Shown here piece after piece: positions 45,637 through 55,197 of a stretch of DNA of 64,000 nucleotides. The stretch is from Mesorhizobium loti (GTDB taxonomy: Bacteria > Pseudomonadota > Alphaproteobacteria > Rhizobiales > Rhizobiaceae), in the NCBI RefSeq assembly GCF_013170705.1, contig NZ_CP033334.1, forward strand, positions 1,178,001 to 1,242,000, in the 5' to 3' direction. Numbering within the stretch: the stretch's first letter is position 1; every line of letters begins with the position of its first letter. Under the pieces are notes generated by a model. That model was not told the origin of the DNA and searched no databases. It was given only the letters and a program-made list of their open reading frames with translations. The position numbers were made by a program, and so were the translations under genes.

Positions 45637-46251
45637 TTACGCACTGCCCTCGAGGTGCCTTGCAAGCATCAGCCTTAATTCCTCGAGCACGCCGTCGCGC
45701 AACCGTTTCTCGCCGACCAGCGCCAGCGGGATGCGCATCAGCTGCGGCACGATGACGGCGAGCCGCTCGGCCTTGCCGGCTGGAAGCGGCGGCTCGGCCC
45801 GCGCGAACAGCGCGGCGATCTGGTCGCGCCGGCGAGCCCGCATCGCGCGGCGCCAGCCATCGTCACCGGGCAGGTCGAGCAACGCGGAATAGACCGGGTG
45901 CGTGGCGACGAAACGGCCCAGCACCTCGAACAGCGCGTCGGCGATCGCTGCCGGCGCCAGGCCCTTGGCCTGTTCCTGCAAGGCGTCAAGCTGAGTTGAC
46001 AGGGTTTCCGCGTTCTCGGCCAGAATGGCTTGCGCCAACGCTTCCTTGGTGGGGAAGAAAAGGTAGAGCGTGCCGATGGCGGCGCCGGCTCGGGCGGCGA
46101 TCTCGGTCATCGTGGTGGCGTCGAAACCCTTCTCGACGAACAGCGCTGCCGCGCTCGCCATGAGTGCCGCGACCCGTTCGCGCCCTCTTTTTTGCTGCGG
46201 CGCACGCGGATTCGCCACCGACGCTCTTGCTTTTTCCGAGGCCATCCTCAT
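45637..46251 (-). CDS. TetR-family regulator
   Basis: The 204-residue protein has the TetR helix-turn-helix at about 27-70 (LFVEKGFDATTMTEIAARAG and IGTLYLFFPTKEALAQAIL) and a helical ligand domain. It is divergent from the DHA2-type MFS gene, the standard layout for a repressor of a drug exporter. ATG 46251 or 46245 is the start. The ligand is unknown. Confidence 0.93.
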   Translation of the reverse strand: MRMASEKARASVANPRAPQQKRGRERVAALMASAAALFVEKGFDATTMTEIAARAGAAIGTLYLFFPTKEALAQAILAENAETLSTQLDALQEQAKGLAPAAIADALFEVLGRFVATHPVYSALLDLPGDDGWRRAMRARRRDQIAALFARAEPPLPAGKAERLAVIVPQLMRIPLALVGEKRLRDGVLEELRLMLARHLEGSA

Positions 46252-46278
46252 ATTCCAAACCTGAGACTATCCTCATAT
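46244..46278. promoter_or_regulatory. Direct repeat upstream of MFS gene, possible TetR site
   Basis: ATCCTCATAT occurs at 46244-46253 and again at 46269-46278, 25 bases apart, within the TetR/MFS divergent region. TetR operators are usually inverted repeats, so the call is weak; the first copy overlaps the TetR start codon. Confidence 0.35.
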
Positions 46279-46323
46279 ATACCGCTGACGGCAACCGCGC
46301 CAGCATCCTTGGACCTTGCCACC

Positions 46324-48036
46324 ATGAATACCGCCGCAGACAGCCGCCCGCAGAGCCACAAATGGATGGTCCTGAGCAATACCACGCTCGGCATGCTGGC
46401 CGCCGCCATCAATGGCTCGATCCTGCTGATCAGCCTGCCGGCGGTGTTCCGCGGCATCGGCCTCAAGGCGCTCGATCCCGGCAATATCAATTATCTGCTC
46501 TGGGCGATCATCGGCTACATGATCGCCACAGCGGTGCTGGTCGTGGCCTTCGGCCGGCTCGGCGACCAGTTCGGCCGGGCGAAAATGTACAATCTCGGTT
46601 TTGCCGTCTTCACCGCCGCCTCGATCGCGCTCGGCCTGTTGCCGGGACAAGGCGATTTCGCAGCGATATACCTGATATCCGTGCGCATCATCCAGGGCAT
46701 TGGCGGCGCGCTGATCATGGCCAACTCCACTGCGCTGCTCACCGATGCCTTTCCGGAAAACGAGCGCGGTTTCGCGCTCGGCATCAATGTCGTGGCGGCG
46801 ATTGGCGGCCAGTTTGTCGGACTTTTGATCGGCGGCCTGCTTGCCGACACCGACTGGCGTCTGGTGTTCTGGATCAACGTGCCGTTCGGCCTCGTCGGCA
46901 CGGTCTGGGCGTATCTCAAGCTGCACGATGCGCCGAACCGCTCCACCCACACGATCGACTGGCTCGGCAATATCAGCTTCGGCCTCGGCCTCGTGCTCAT
47001 CCTCACCGCCATCACCTACGGGCTGCAGCCCTATGGCGACCAGGTGATGGCGTGGACCAGCCCGAAGGTGTTGATCCTGTTTGCGGTCGGCTTCGCCTCG
47101 CTGATCGCCTTCGTCTTCATCGAGCAGCGCGTCGCCAAGCCGATGCTCGACCTCAAACTGTTCCGCATCCCCGGCTTCGCCTATGGCAACATAGCCAATC
47201 TCGCCTCGGGCATAGCACGCGGCGGGTTGCAATTCATGCTCATCGTCTGGCTGCAAGGCATCTGGCTGCCGCTGCATGGCTATTCCTTCGAGGAGACGCC
47301 GCTGTGGTCGGCGATCTTCATGCTGCCGCTGACGGTCGGCTTCCTCATCGCCGGTCCTGTATCGGGCTATTTCTCCGACCGGGTCGGCGGCGTGCCCTTC
47401 GCTGTTGGCGGCATGGTCGTGGGCGCCGCGAGCTTCGTGGCGCTGATGGCGCTGCCGGCCGATTTCTCCTACACGGTTTTCGCCGCGCTGCTGTTCCTCA
47501 ACGGCCTCGGCTCCGGCCTGTTCGTGGCGCCGAACTCGACGCAGATCATGAATTCGGTGCCGGCGCGCGAACGCGGCCAGGCCTCCGGCATGCGCGCCAC
47601 CACCACCAATGCCGGCCAGGTGCTGTCGATCGGCCTGTTCTTCAGCCTGATGATCGTCGGCCTCGCCGCCAGCCTGCCGCAGAGCATGGAGGCCGGCCTG
47701 CTGGCGCAGCACGTGCCTGAAGCGGTCGCTCACCAGATCGCCAACATGCCGCCGGTCGCCAGCCTGTTCGCAGCCTTCCTCGGCTACAACCCGATGGGCG
47801 AACTGATCCCGGCCAATGTACTGCACGCGCTGCCGCAGCAAAGCATCGACACGCTGACCGGCCATGTCTTCTTCCCTGAGTTGATGTCGGGGCCGTTCAA
47901 GCATGGCTTGGTCTTCGCCTTCACCTTCTCGGCCATTCTCTACCTTGTGGCGGCGTTCGCCTCCTGGCGCGGCGGACGCACCATCGATACCGCGATGCCG
48001 GAGATGCTGGCGGCGGAGGGTGCCGGCCGGCGCTGA
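46324..48036 (+). CDS. DHA2-type MFS drug exporter
   Basis: The 570-residue protein has fourteen predicted membrane helices of the DHA2 (EmrB/QacA) class. Motifs are VVAFGRLGDQFGRAKMYNLG after helix 2, VRIIQGIGGALIMANSTALL and DWRLVFWINVPFGL. Such pumps expel hydrophobic drugs by proton exchange. The start ATG 46324 lies 72 bases from the divergent TetR regulator, which probably represses it. Confidence 0.93.
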   Translation: MNTAADSRPQSHKWMVLSNTTLGMLAAAINGSILLISLPAVFRGIGLKALDPGNINYLLWAIIGYMIATAVLVVAFGRLGDQFGRAKMYNLGFAVFTAASIALGLLPGQGDFAAIYLISVRIIQGIGGALIMANSTALLTDAFPENERGFALGINVVAAIGGQFVGLLIGGLLADTDWRLVFWINVPFGLVGTVWAYLKLHDAPNRSTHTIDWLGNISFGLGLVLILTAITYGLQPYGDQVMAWTSPKVLILFAVGFASLIAFVFIEQRVAKPMLDLKLFRIPGFAYGNIANLASGIARGGLQFMLIVWLQGIWLPLHGYSFEETPLWSAIFMLPLTVGFLIAGPVSGYFSDRVGGVPFAVGGMVVGAASFVALMALPADFSYTVFAALLFLNGLGSGLFVAPNSTQIMNSVPARERGQASGMRATTTNAGQVLSIGLFFSLMIVGLAASLPQSMEAGLLAQHVPEAVAHQIANMPPVASLFAAFLGYNPMGELIPANVLHALPQQSIDTLTGHVFFPELMSGPFKHGLVFAFTFSAILYLVAAFASWRGGRTIDTAMPEMLAAEGAGRR

Positions 48037-48142
48037 TCCACACGGTAAACACTGTGCCAGGCAGGCATCTGGTTCCCATCCGCGCCATAGCCCTGTAAAT
48101 CCCGATCGCGGCCATGCCGCTCACCATTGTTGGGAGGTTTGT

Positions 48143-50215
48143 GTGTCCGATTTCGTGAAGGTCAGCCGGGACGGCGACGTTGCCATCGTCATCATCGACA
48201 ATCCGCCGGTCAACGCGCTGAGTTTTCATGTCCGCGATCCGCTGATGCACGCGCTGGTTTCCTTGCGCGGTGATGTTTCGGTCGCGGCCATCGTGATTGC
48301 CTGCGCTGGACGGACTTTCGTTGCCGGCGCCGACATCACGGAATTCGGCAAGCCGGTGCAACAGCCCGATCTGCGCGCCCTGATCGTCACGCTTGAGACC
48401 ATCGCCAAGCCGACGGTCGCCGCCATTCACGGCACCGCGCTCGGCGGCGGCCTGGAGCTGGCGCTTGGCTGCCATTTCCGCGTTGCCGATGCCGGCGCCA
48501 GGCTCGGCCTTCCCGAGGTGAAGCTTGGGCTATTGCCGGGCGGCGGCGGCACTGTACGGCTGCCGCGCCTGGTCGGCGGGGTGAAGGCGCTGAGGATGAT
48601 CGTTTCCGGCACGCCGATCGGTGCGGCCGAGGCGCATGCCGCCGGTCTCGTGGACGCCGTTTTCGAAGGCGATCTGACCACGCATGCCGTGAACTTCGCC
48701 CGGGAGATCGCCCGCAAGGGTGGCCCCTTCACGCCGGTGCGTGATCGCGACGACGGGCTCAAGGAAACCGACCTCAGGGCTTTCGATGCCGAGGCCGCCG
48801 ACCTCGCCAGGAAAGCGCGCGGGCTGGAAGCGCCGATCGCGTGTGCGCAAGCGGTGCGCAACGCCGTCACGCTGCCCTTCGACGAGGCGCTGGCGGCGGA
48901 GCGCGCGCTGTTCGTGACGCTTGTCGGCAGCGACCAGTCGCGCGCCCAGCGTCATCTGTTCTTCGCCGAACGCGAGGCGGCAAAGCTTCCCGGCAAGGAC
49001 ACGCCCAAGCGCAGGATCGCACGGATCGGCGTCATCGGCGCCGGCACGATGGGCGGCGGCATCGCCATGGCCTTCGCCAATGGCGGCTATCCCGTGACCT
49101 TGCTGGAAACCAGCGGGGAGGCGTTGCAACGCGGGCTGGGCACGATCGAGAAGAACTATGCGGTCTCCGTTTCGCGCGGTTCCCTGACCGAGGACGCCAA
49201 GCGGCAGCGGCTCGCCCAGTTCAAGGGCTCCACCGATCATGCCGATCTCGCCGAGTGCGACCTGATCATCGAGGCGGTGTTCGAGGACATGGCGGTCAAG
49301 AAGGAGGTTTTCGGAAAGCTGGATGCCGTCGCCAAGCCGGGCGCGATCCTTGCCACCAACACTTCCTATCTCGACATCAATGAAATCGCCGGCTCGATCT
49401 CGCGGCCGCAGGATGTGCTCGGCCTGCATTTCTTTTCGCCGGCCAATGTCATGAAACTGCTGGAGATCGTGCGCGCCGAAAAGACCGCGCCGGATGCGCT
49501 GGCGACGGTGGTCGACCTCGCGCGGCGGATCGGCAAGGTAGCGGTCGTCGTCGGCGTCTGCCACGGCTTCGTCGGCAACCGCATGCTGGCCGCGCGCGGC
49601 TCGGAATCGGAAGCGCTGCTTCTGGAGGGCGCGACACCCAGCCAGATCGACAAGGCCTTCACCGATTTCGGCTGGCCGATGGGGCCGTTCCAGATGGGCG
49701 ATCTCGCCGGCCTCGACATTGGCTGGCGCAACCGCAAGGCACGCGGCCTGACGGCCGTGATCGCCGACACGCTGTGCGAGCAGGGGCGCTTCGGCCAGAA
49801 GACCGGCCGTGGTTTCTACCTTTACGAGGCCGGCGCCCGGGCAGGCGTTCCCGATCCCGAGGTGGAGGCGCTGATCCGCGACAAGGCGGCCGAGCGGGGC
49901 ATCGAACCGCGCGCGATCGGCGCCGAGGAGATCATCGAGCGCACGCTCTATCCCATGATCAACGAGGGGGCGAAGATCCTCGAGGAAAAAATCGCGGCCC
50001 GCGCCTCGGACATCGACGTCGTCTGGGTCAATGGCTACGGCTTTCCCATCGGCAAGGGTGGCCCGATGTTCTGGGCCGGCCTCGAAGGCGGAGCCAGGAT
50101 CGTCGAACGGCTCGAGCATTGGTTCCGGCAGACCGGCAAGGATGTGTTCAAGCCGGCCCCGCTGCTGAAGCGGATGGCCGAGACCGGCTCCTGGGAGACC
50201 GACGCGACGGCCTGA
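48143..50215 (+). CDS. FadJ-type 3-hydroxyacyl-CoA dehydrogenase / enoyl-CoA hydratase
   Basis: The 690-residue bifunctional enzyme has an N-terminal enoyl-CoA hydratase (1-180; IHGTALGGGLELALGCHFRV, PEVKLGLLPGGGGTVRLPRL) and a C-terminal dehydrogenase (about 290-570) with the NAD motif GVIGAGTMGGGIAMAFA and active-site HFFSPANVM. It carries out two steps of beta-oxidation. GTG 48143 follows GGGAGG. No partner thiolase gene is adjacent. It is slightly shorter than E. coli FadJ. Confidence 0.93.
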   Translation: MSDFVKVSRDGDVAIVIIDNPPVNALSFHVRDPLMHALVSLRGDVSVAAIVIACAGRTFVAGADITEFGKPVQQPDLRALIVTLETIAKPTVAAIHGTALGGGLELALGCHFRVADAGARLGLPEVKLGLLPGGGGTVRLPRLVGGVKALRMIVSGTPIGAAEAHAAGLVDAVFEGDLTTHAVNFAREIARKGGPFTPVRDRDDGLKETDLRAFDAEAADLARKARGLEAPIACAQAVRNAVTLPFDEALAAERALFVTLVGSDQSRAQRHLFFAEREAAKLPGKDTPKRRIARIGVIGAGTMGGGIAMAFANGGYPVTLLETSGEALQRGLGTIEKNYAVSVSRGSLTEDAKRQRLAQFKGSTDHADLAECDLIIEAVFEDMAVKKEVFGKLDAVAKPGAILATNTSYLDINEIAGSISRPQDVLGLHFFSPANVMKLLEIVRAEKTAPDALATVVDLARRIGKVAVVVGVCHGFVGNRMLAARGSESEALLLEGATPSQIDKAFTDFGWPMGPFQMGDLAGLDIGWRNRKARGLTAVIADTLCEQGRFGQKTGRGFYLYEAGARAGVPDPEVEALIRDKAAERGIEPRAIGAEEIIERTLYPMINEGAKILEEKIAARASDIDVVWVNGYGFPIGKGGPMFWAGLEGGARIVERLEHWFRQTGKDVFKPAPLLKRMAETGSWETDATA

Positions 50216-50238
50216 CCAGATGCCGAGCGTTATGGCGG

Positions 50239-51051
50239 TTATCGAATCCGCGCGTCGATGATCTCGACGAAGCGGGCGAAGAGGCCGGCCTGCGACTTGA
50301 TCTTGAGCTTGCGGTAGATGTTGCGGCGGTGGACCTTCACGGTTCCCGGCACGATCCGCATGGCTCTGGCGATCGATTCCGTCGAGTGGCCCTGCAGCAC
50401 CAGGTCGACCACATGCTTTTCGCGCGGCGTCAGCGACAGGCTCTTCCAGATATGGGCACGGTCGAACTCGTTGACCGCGGCGATCGGCTGATCTTGCCTG
50501 GCTTCAGCCGGCTCGTCGATGGGAAGGGTAGGCCAGCGCAGCCGGATGAAGCTGATCACGGCCGGCGCCATATCGCGCAGCAGCCTGGCGTCGGCGGTGC
50601 CGAACGGGCCTGAAGCGCGCAGCCGCATCAGCGACAGCACCAGCGCGTCCTTGCCGGGCAGCGGCACGAAGAAGCCGACCTCCTCGGCCAGCCTGGTCTG
50701 GCTGTAGTAGGAGCGAAAGTACTCGCTGGCGTAGAAGCGGTCCGGCGCCAGTTCGCGCATGCGCCAGAACCCCTCCTTGCGCTCGACCGCGGCGTGGTGG
50801 AACGGATCGAGCAGATAGGGCCCTTCCTGGTAGAGCGCGACGAAGACATGGCTTTCCGCCGGCGAGAAGGTTTCGAACAGCAATGGCGGGCGCGAGGCGC
50901 CGCGATAGCCGAAGACCACGCAGTGGTCGAAGCTGACATGCTGGCGCAGCCAATCGACCATCGCCTTGCCGAACAGGTCGCCGCTCGTCTCCCGCGTCGC
51001 CGCGACAAGGGCGGCGAGCCGGCTGTATTCGTCGCTGCGGGACGCACCCAA
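50239..51051 (-). CDS. LuxR-family regulator with sensor-like N domain
   Basis: The 270-residue protein has an N-terminal GAF/autoinducer-like half (about 10-170; VSFDHCVVFGYRG, FYASEYFRSYYSQTRLAEEV) and a LuxR winged helix (about 205-265; LTPREKHVVDLVLQGHSTES then GTVKVHRRNIYRKL). Acyl-homoserine-lactone binding residues were not recognised, so it may sense another ligand. It is divergent from the polyamine-type ABC operon over a palindrome at 51084-51105 and is its likely regulator. Confidence 0.9.
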   Translation of the reverse strand: MGASRSDEYSRLAALVAATRETSGDLFGKAMVDWLRQHVSFDHCVVFGYRGASRPPLLFETFSPAESHVFVALYQEGPYLLDPFHHAAVERKEGFWRMRELAPDRFYASEYFRSYYSQTRLAEEVGFFVPLPGKDALVLSLMRLRASGPFGTADARLLRDMAPAVISFIRLRWPTLPIDEPAEARQDQPIAAVNEFDRAHIWKSLSLTPREKHVVDLVLQGHSTESIARAMRIVPGTVKVHRRNIYRKLKIKSQAGLFARFVEIIDARIR

Positions 51052-51083
51052 TACCTACCCCTCTAAACGCGAAAATAGATCAG

Positions 51084-51105
51084 ATATACCACCTGCGAGG
51101 TATAT
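51084..51105. promoter_or_regulatory. Palindromic operator, LuxR/ABC intergenic
   Basis: ATATACC-N8-GGTATAT is a perfect inverted repeat (51084-51090 and 51099-51105) between the divergent LuxR and ABC ATPase genes. LuxR proteins bind such sites as dimers, so it is the likely operator for the downstream importer genes and for autoregulation. Confidence 0.65.
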
Positions 51106-51166
51106 ACTAGTCGCCATTGGCTCTGGTAGCGTTCGGAAATAGCCCTGTCGCTGGAGCCCGCAGCCT

Positions 51167-52303
51167 TTGACCGCAGTGCCCGACATCGAGTTTCGCGGCG
51201 TCACCAAGCGTTATGGCGCGGTGACCGCGGTCAGCGGCATCGATCTGTCTGTCCCGCCCTCCGCCTTCGTCGCCCTGCTCGGGCCGTCCGGCTGCGGCAA
51301 GACAACGTGCCTGCGCATGATCGGCGGCTTCGAACAGCCGAGCGAAGGCCAGGTGTTCATCCGCGGCCAGGACATGGCCGGCACGCCGCCCTACCGGCGG
51401 CCGGTCAACATGGTGTTCCAGCAATATGCGCTGTTTCCGCACCTGGATGTCGAGGACAACGTTGCCTACGGGCTGCGCCAGGCACGGCCGCGGCTGTCGT
51501 CGCGCGAGATTGGCCAGCGGTCCGGCGAAGCGCTCGAAATGGTGCGGCTTGCCGGCTATGGCGGCCGCAAGATCCACGAACTGTCGGGCGGCCAGCAGCA
51601 GCGTGTCGCGCTGGCGCGCGCGCTGGTCAACAAGCCGGCGGTGCTGTTGCTCGACGAGCCGCTGGCCGCGCTCGACAAGAAGCTGCGCACCGACATGCAG
51701 ATCGAGCTGCAGAACCTGCAGCGCGAGATCGGCATCACCTTCGTGCTTGTCACCCACGACCAGGAGGAAGCGCTGTCGATGAGCGATTTCGTCTGCGTCA
51801 TGAATGGCGGGCGCATCGTCCAGCTCGGCCAGCCGAGCGAGATCTACGACGAGCCGGCCGATCTGTTCGTCGCCGATTTCGTCGGCAAGACCAATCTGTT
51901 GAGCGGCAAGGTCACCGGGCATTCGGGCGATCTGGTTGACGTGGCGCTGGCCGACGGCACCGTCATTGCGGCGCGCAAGCGGACCGCCTTGCGGCAAGGC
52001 GAGACCGTTTCGGTCAGCCTGCGCCCGGAATCACTCAGCCTCGGCGCTCCGCAAAGCGGTCCGCTCATGGGCATCGTGCGCAACCGCATCTTCCTGGGCT
52101 CGACCGCGGAATACGCCATCGAGGTCCAGGGCATCGGAACGCTGCTGGCCAAGGCCGACCATCTGATCGGACAAGGCAATCTCTTCAAGCCGGGCGAACC
52201 CGTCGCCATCGGCTATGCCGCCGGAACGCCGCTGGCGTTTCCGGAAACCAAGAACAACGGGACCAACCAGAGGGTAAACCAAAATGTCGAAATCATATCG
52301 TGA
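51167..52303 (+). CDS. Polyamine-type ABC transporter ATP-binding protein (PotA-like), system 1
   Basis: The 378-residue protein has an ATPase domain (Walker A GPSGCGKTT about 43-51, signature LSGGQQQRVALARAL, Walker B VLLLDEPLAALD) and a C-terminal TOBE domain (LRPESLSLGAP region). It belongs to the spermidine/putrescine/iron class. The start is TTG 51167. Its end overlaps the binding-protein gene by 20 bases. First gene of system 1. Confidence 0.93.
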   Translation: MTAVPDIEFRGVTKRYGAVTAVSGIDLSVPPSAFVALLGPSGCGKTTCLRMIGGFEQPSEGQVFIRGQDMAGTPPYRRPVNMVFQQYALFPHLDVEDNVAYGLRQARPRLSSREIGQRSGEALEMVRLAGYGGRKIHELSGGQQQRVALARALVNKPAVLLLDEPLAALDKKLRTDMQIELQNLQREIGITFVLVTHDQEEALSMSDFVCVMNGGRIVQLGQPSEIYDEPADLFVADFVGKTNLLSGKVTGHSGDLVDVALADGTVIAARKRTALRQGETVSVSLRPESLSLGAPQSGPLMGIVRNRIFLGSTAEYAIEVQGIGTLLAKADHLIGQGNLFKPGEPVAIGYAAGTPLAFPETKNNGTNQRVNQNVEIIS

Positions 52304-53447
52304 CGGACTGCCGATAAGCCCTGAAAAATTCGTCGACCAACTGATGCGCCTCAAGCGCGGCTCGATCGGCCGCCGCGACTTCCTGGGCCTTACCGGCCTC
52401 GGCATTGCGACGGCGGTGATGGCGCGTGAGATCGGCATCATGCCAACGCCGGCTTTTGCCGCCGAAAACCTGGGCGACCGCATGTCGATCGCCACCTGGC
52501 CCAACTACCATGATCCGCAGACCTTCGAGAACTTCAAGAAGGACACCGGCGTCGCCGTCGAGGTCAACGTGTTCGGCTCTAACGAGGAGATGCTGGCCAA
52601 GCTGCAGGCCGGCGCCTCGGGCTGGAGCCTGTTCGTGCCGACCAATTACACGATCTCGACCTACAAGAAGCTCGGCATCATCGAGCCGCTCGACATGGCG
52701 AAACTGCCGAATTTCGACAGCACGCAGGAAGACCCGCGCTTCACCTCGGAGGGCACGATCGACAAGGTGATCTACGCCGTGCCGAAGAACTGGGGCACGA
52801 CAGGTTTCGCCGTCAACACCAAGAAGCTGACCAAGCCGATGACGAGCTGGAAGGAGTTCTGGGACACGGCCATGGCCGAGGGCGACGGCCGCACCATGGT
52901 GCACGACTACCAGCTGACGACGATCGGCAATGCGCTGAAGTACTTTGGCTACTCCTTCAACTCGCTCAAGCAGGACGAACTTGCCAAGGCCGAGGAACTG
53001 CTGCTGAAGGTCAAGCCGCATCTGTTCGCGGTCTCCTCCGACTACCAGCCGGGCATGCGCGCGGGCGACGCGTGGATGACGATGTGCTGGACCAATGACG
53101 GCGCGCAGCTGCATCGCGACATTCCCGAGATCGCCTATGTGCTGGGCAAGGAGGGCGGCGAAATCTGGACCGACTTCTACGCCATCCCGAAGGACGCGCC
53201 GAACAAGCCGGCCGGCTATGCACTGCTCAACTACCTGATGAACCCGCAGGTCGCGGTGAAGGAGCACCTTGCCAACGGCGCGCCCTCGACCGACGCCCGC
53301 GTCAACAAGCTGCTGCCCAAGGAAGTGCTCGACAATCCGATCCTCTATCCGGCGGCCGACCTGTTGACGCCGCTGGAGTTCGGCGCAGCGGCAACGCTGA
53401 CCGATCCGGGCCGCGCCGAGCTGATGGCGCGCTTCAAGTCGGCCTGA
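52284..53447 (+). CDS. Polyamine-type ABC substrate-binding protein, system 1
   Basis: The 387-residue protein has a type II periplasmic-binding fold of the PotD/PotF group (ENLGDRMSIATWPNYHDP at the mature start). It carries a twin-arginine signal, IGRRDFLGLTGLGIA (about 29-43), with cleavage near AFA-AEN (residue ~60). Export folded via Tat is therefore likely. An N-terminal tail of ~28 residues before the RR motif is longer than usual. Aromatic and acidic residues suit a cationic amine ligand, but the ligand is not proven. Confidence 0.9.
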   Translation: MSKSYRDGLPISPEKFVDQLMRLKRGSIGRRDFLGLTGLGIATAVMAREIGIMPTPAFAAENLGDRMSIATWPNYHDPQTFENFKKDTGVAVEVNVFGSNEEMLAKLQAGASGWSLFVPTNYTISTYKKLGIIEPLDMAKLPNFDSTQEDPRFTSEGTIDKVIYAVPKNWGTTGFAVNTKKLTKPMTSWKEFWDTAMAEGDGRTMVHDYQLTTIGNALKYFGYSFNSLKQDELAKAEELLLKVKPHLFAVSSDYQPGMRAGDAWMTMCWTNDGAQLHRDIPEIAYVLGKEGGEIWTDFYAIPKDAPNKPAGYALLNYLMNPQVAVKEHLANGAPSTDARVNKLLPKEVLDNPILYPAADLLTPLEFGAAATLTDPGRAELMARFKSA

Positions 53448-53511
53448 GCGCCGGCCTGACGCGGACAATTGACCGGCGGGCGCACGCCCGTCGGTATCGG
53501 GGCGGTTTCAA

Positions 53512-54375
53512 ATGCACGGCAACAGATTTCGTCACAATTTCCTGACCGCCTTGCTGCTTGCTCCGGCAACGGCGTGGCTGGTGGTGTTCCTGGTGCTGCC
53601 GTTCATCGCGATCGCCGTTTTCAGCGTCGGCGAGCGGGCACCGGAAGGCGGCTATCAGGCGGCCTTCACCTTCGCGCAATATGCCAACCTTCCGGCGCGG
53701 GCGACGGCCTTCTGGAACACGATGGTGCTGGCGCCGGTGGGCGCGCTGGCCTGTCTGCTCGTCGCCTACCCGGTCGCCTACTACCTCGCCTTGCGGGCAC
53801 CGCAGCGCTGGCGGCTGATCCTGCTCGCGCTCGTCGTCATTCCGTTCTGGACCAGCCTTCTGATGCGGACCTATGCCTGGATGTACATTCTGGGCGGACG
53901 CGGCATCCCGGCGCTGCTCGCCTTTGTCGGCATCGAGGATGTCAGGCTGATCAACACGCCGGGCGCCGTGCTGCTCGGTATCGTCTACGGCTACCTGCCG
54001 CTGATGATCCTGCCGATCTATGTCAGCCTCGAGCGGCTCGACCGTAGGCTCTTGGAAGCATCCGCCGATCTCGGCGCGACGCCGCTGTCTACCTTCCTCG
54101 GCGTGACCCTGAAACTTTCGCTGCCGGGCGTGATGACCGGCTTCTCGCTGGTGATGATCCTGCTGCTCGGCGAATACCTGATCCCGACGCTGCTTGGTGG
54201 CGGCAAGGTTTTCTTCATCGGCAATGCGCTGGTCGACCTGTTCCTGCAGTCGCGCAACTGGCCGTTCGGATCGGCCATCGCCATCACGCTGGTGCTGGTT
54301 TCGGTTGTGGTGCTGATCGTGGCCAACCGCATCTCGACCCGCGTCTCGGGCGCCCGCCGCGTGGACCTGATCTGA
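53512..54375 (+). CDS. Polyamine-type ABC permease (PotB-like), system 1
   Basis: The 287-residue protein has six predicted membrane helices and the permease EAA-like loop SADLGATPLSTFLGVTLKLS near residues 184-203. It pairs with the PotC-like permease encoded next; the stop and the next start overlap by one base (TGATG), so translation is coupled. Confidence 0.93.
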   Translation: MHGNRFRHNFLTALLLAPATAWLVVFLVLPFIAIAVFSVGERAPEGGYQAAFTFAQYANLPARATAFWNTMVLAPVGALACLLVAYPVAYYLALRAPQRWRLILLALVVIPFWTSLLMRTYAWMYILGGRGIPALLAFVGIEDVRLINTPGAVLLGIVYGYLPLMILPIYVSLERLDRRLLEASADLGATPLSTFLGVTLKLSLPGVMTGFSLVMILLLGEYLIPTLLGGGKVFFIGNALVDLFLQSRNWPFGSAIAITLVLVSVVVLIVANRISTRVSGARRVDLI

Positions 54376-55187
54376 TGCGCGCCTTCGTCATTGCCGTCTT
54401 CGGTTTCCTCTATCTGCCGATCGCGCTGGTCGTGCTGTTCTCCTTCAATGCCGGCCGCCATGCCAGCGAGCTCACCGGCTTCTCGGTGCAGTGGTACGGC
54501 ACGGCGCTGTCGAACCCGTTCCTCGTCGAAGCGCTGAAGAACAGCCTGTTCATCGCCACCACCAGTGCCCTCTTGGCAGCGGTGTTCGGCACCGCGGCAG
54601 CGCTTGGCCTCGCGCGTGTCGGAATCAGAACCCGGGCCGTCTTCGACGCGCTGCTGGGAGCCGCGATCGTGGTTCCCGGCGTTGTCATCGGCATCTCGAC
54701 GCTGGTCGCGCTCGTCCAGCTGTTTGCTGTCGTCAATCCGTTCCTCGCTTCGATCTGGCCTGACGATCAGCCGCCGCGCCTGTCGCTCGGCTATGGTTCG
54801 ATCATCGCTGCGCATGGCCTGTTCTCGATGGCGCTGGTGACGATGATCGTCGGCACGCGGCTCGGCAGTCTCGACCGCAATCTCGTGGAGGCGTCGAGCG
54901 ATCTCTACGCGACGCCGCTGACGACATTCCGCTCGATCGTGCTGCCGCAGATCATGCCGGCGGTGGTCGCCGGCTTCCTGCTCGCCTTCACCTTTTCCTT
55001 CGACGATTTCATCATCGCCTTCTTCGTCGCGGGCGCGCAGACGACGCTGCCGATCTATGTGTTCGCCTCGATCCGGCGCGGCGTGACGCCGGAAATCAAC
55101 GCCATCGCGACGATCGTGCTCGTCGCTTCCGTCCTGCTCGTGGTGCTTGCCCAGTGGCAGTTGCGCCAGCGCAAGCCATCCAACTGA
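54375..55187 (+). CDS. Polyamine-type ABC permease (PotC-like), system 1
   Basis: The 270-residue permease has six predicted helices and the EAA loop (VEASSDLYATPLTTFRSIVL about 174-193). The terminal FDDFIIAFFVAGAQTTLPIY segment is the PotC hallmark. It closes the importer; the SDR gene begins ten bases after its stop and is in the same operon. Confidence 0.93.
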   Translation: MRAFVIAVFGFLYLPIALVVLFSFNAGRHASELTGFSVQWYGTALSNPFLVEALKNSLFIATTSALLAAVFGTAAALGLARVGIRTRAVFDALLGAAIVVPGVVIGISTLVALVQLFAVVNPFLASIWPDDQPPRLSLGYGSIIAAHGLFSMALVTMIVGTRLGSLDRNLVEASSDLYATPLTTFRSIVLPQIMPAVVAGFLLAFTFSFDDFIIAFFVAGAQTTLPIYVFASIRRGVTPEINAIATIVLVASVLLVVLAQWQLRQRKPSN

Positions 55188-55197
55188 AAGCCGCATC

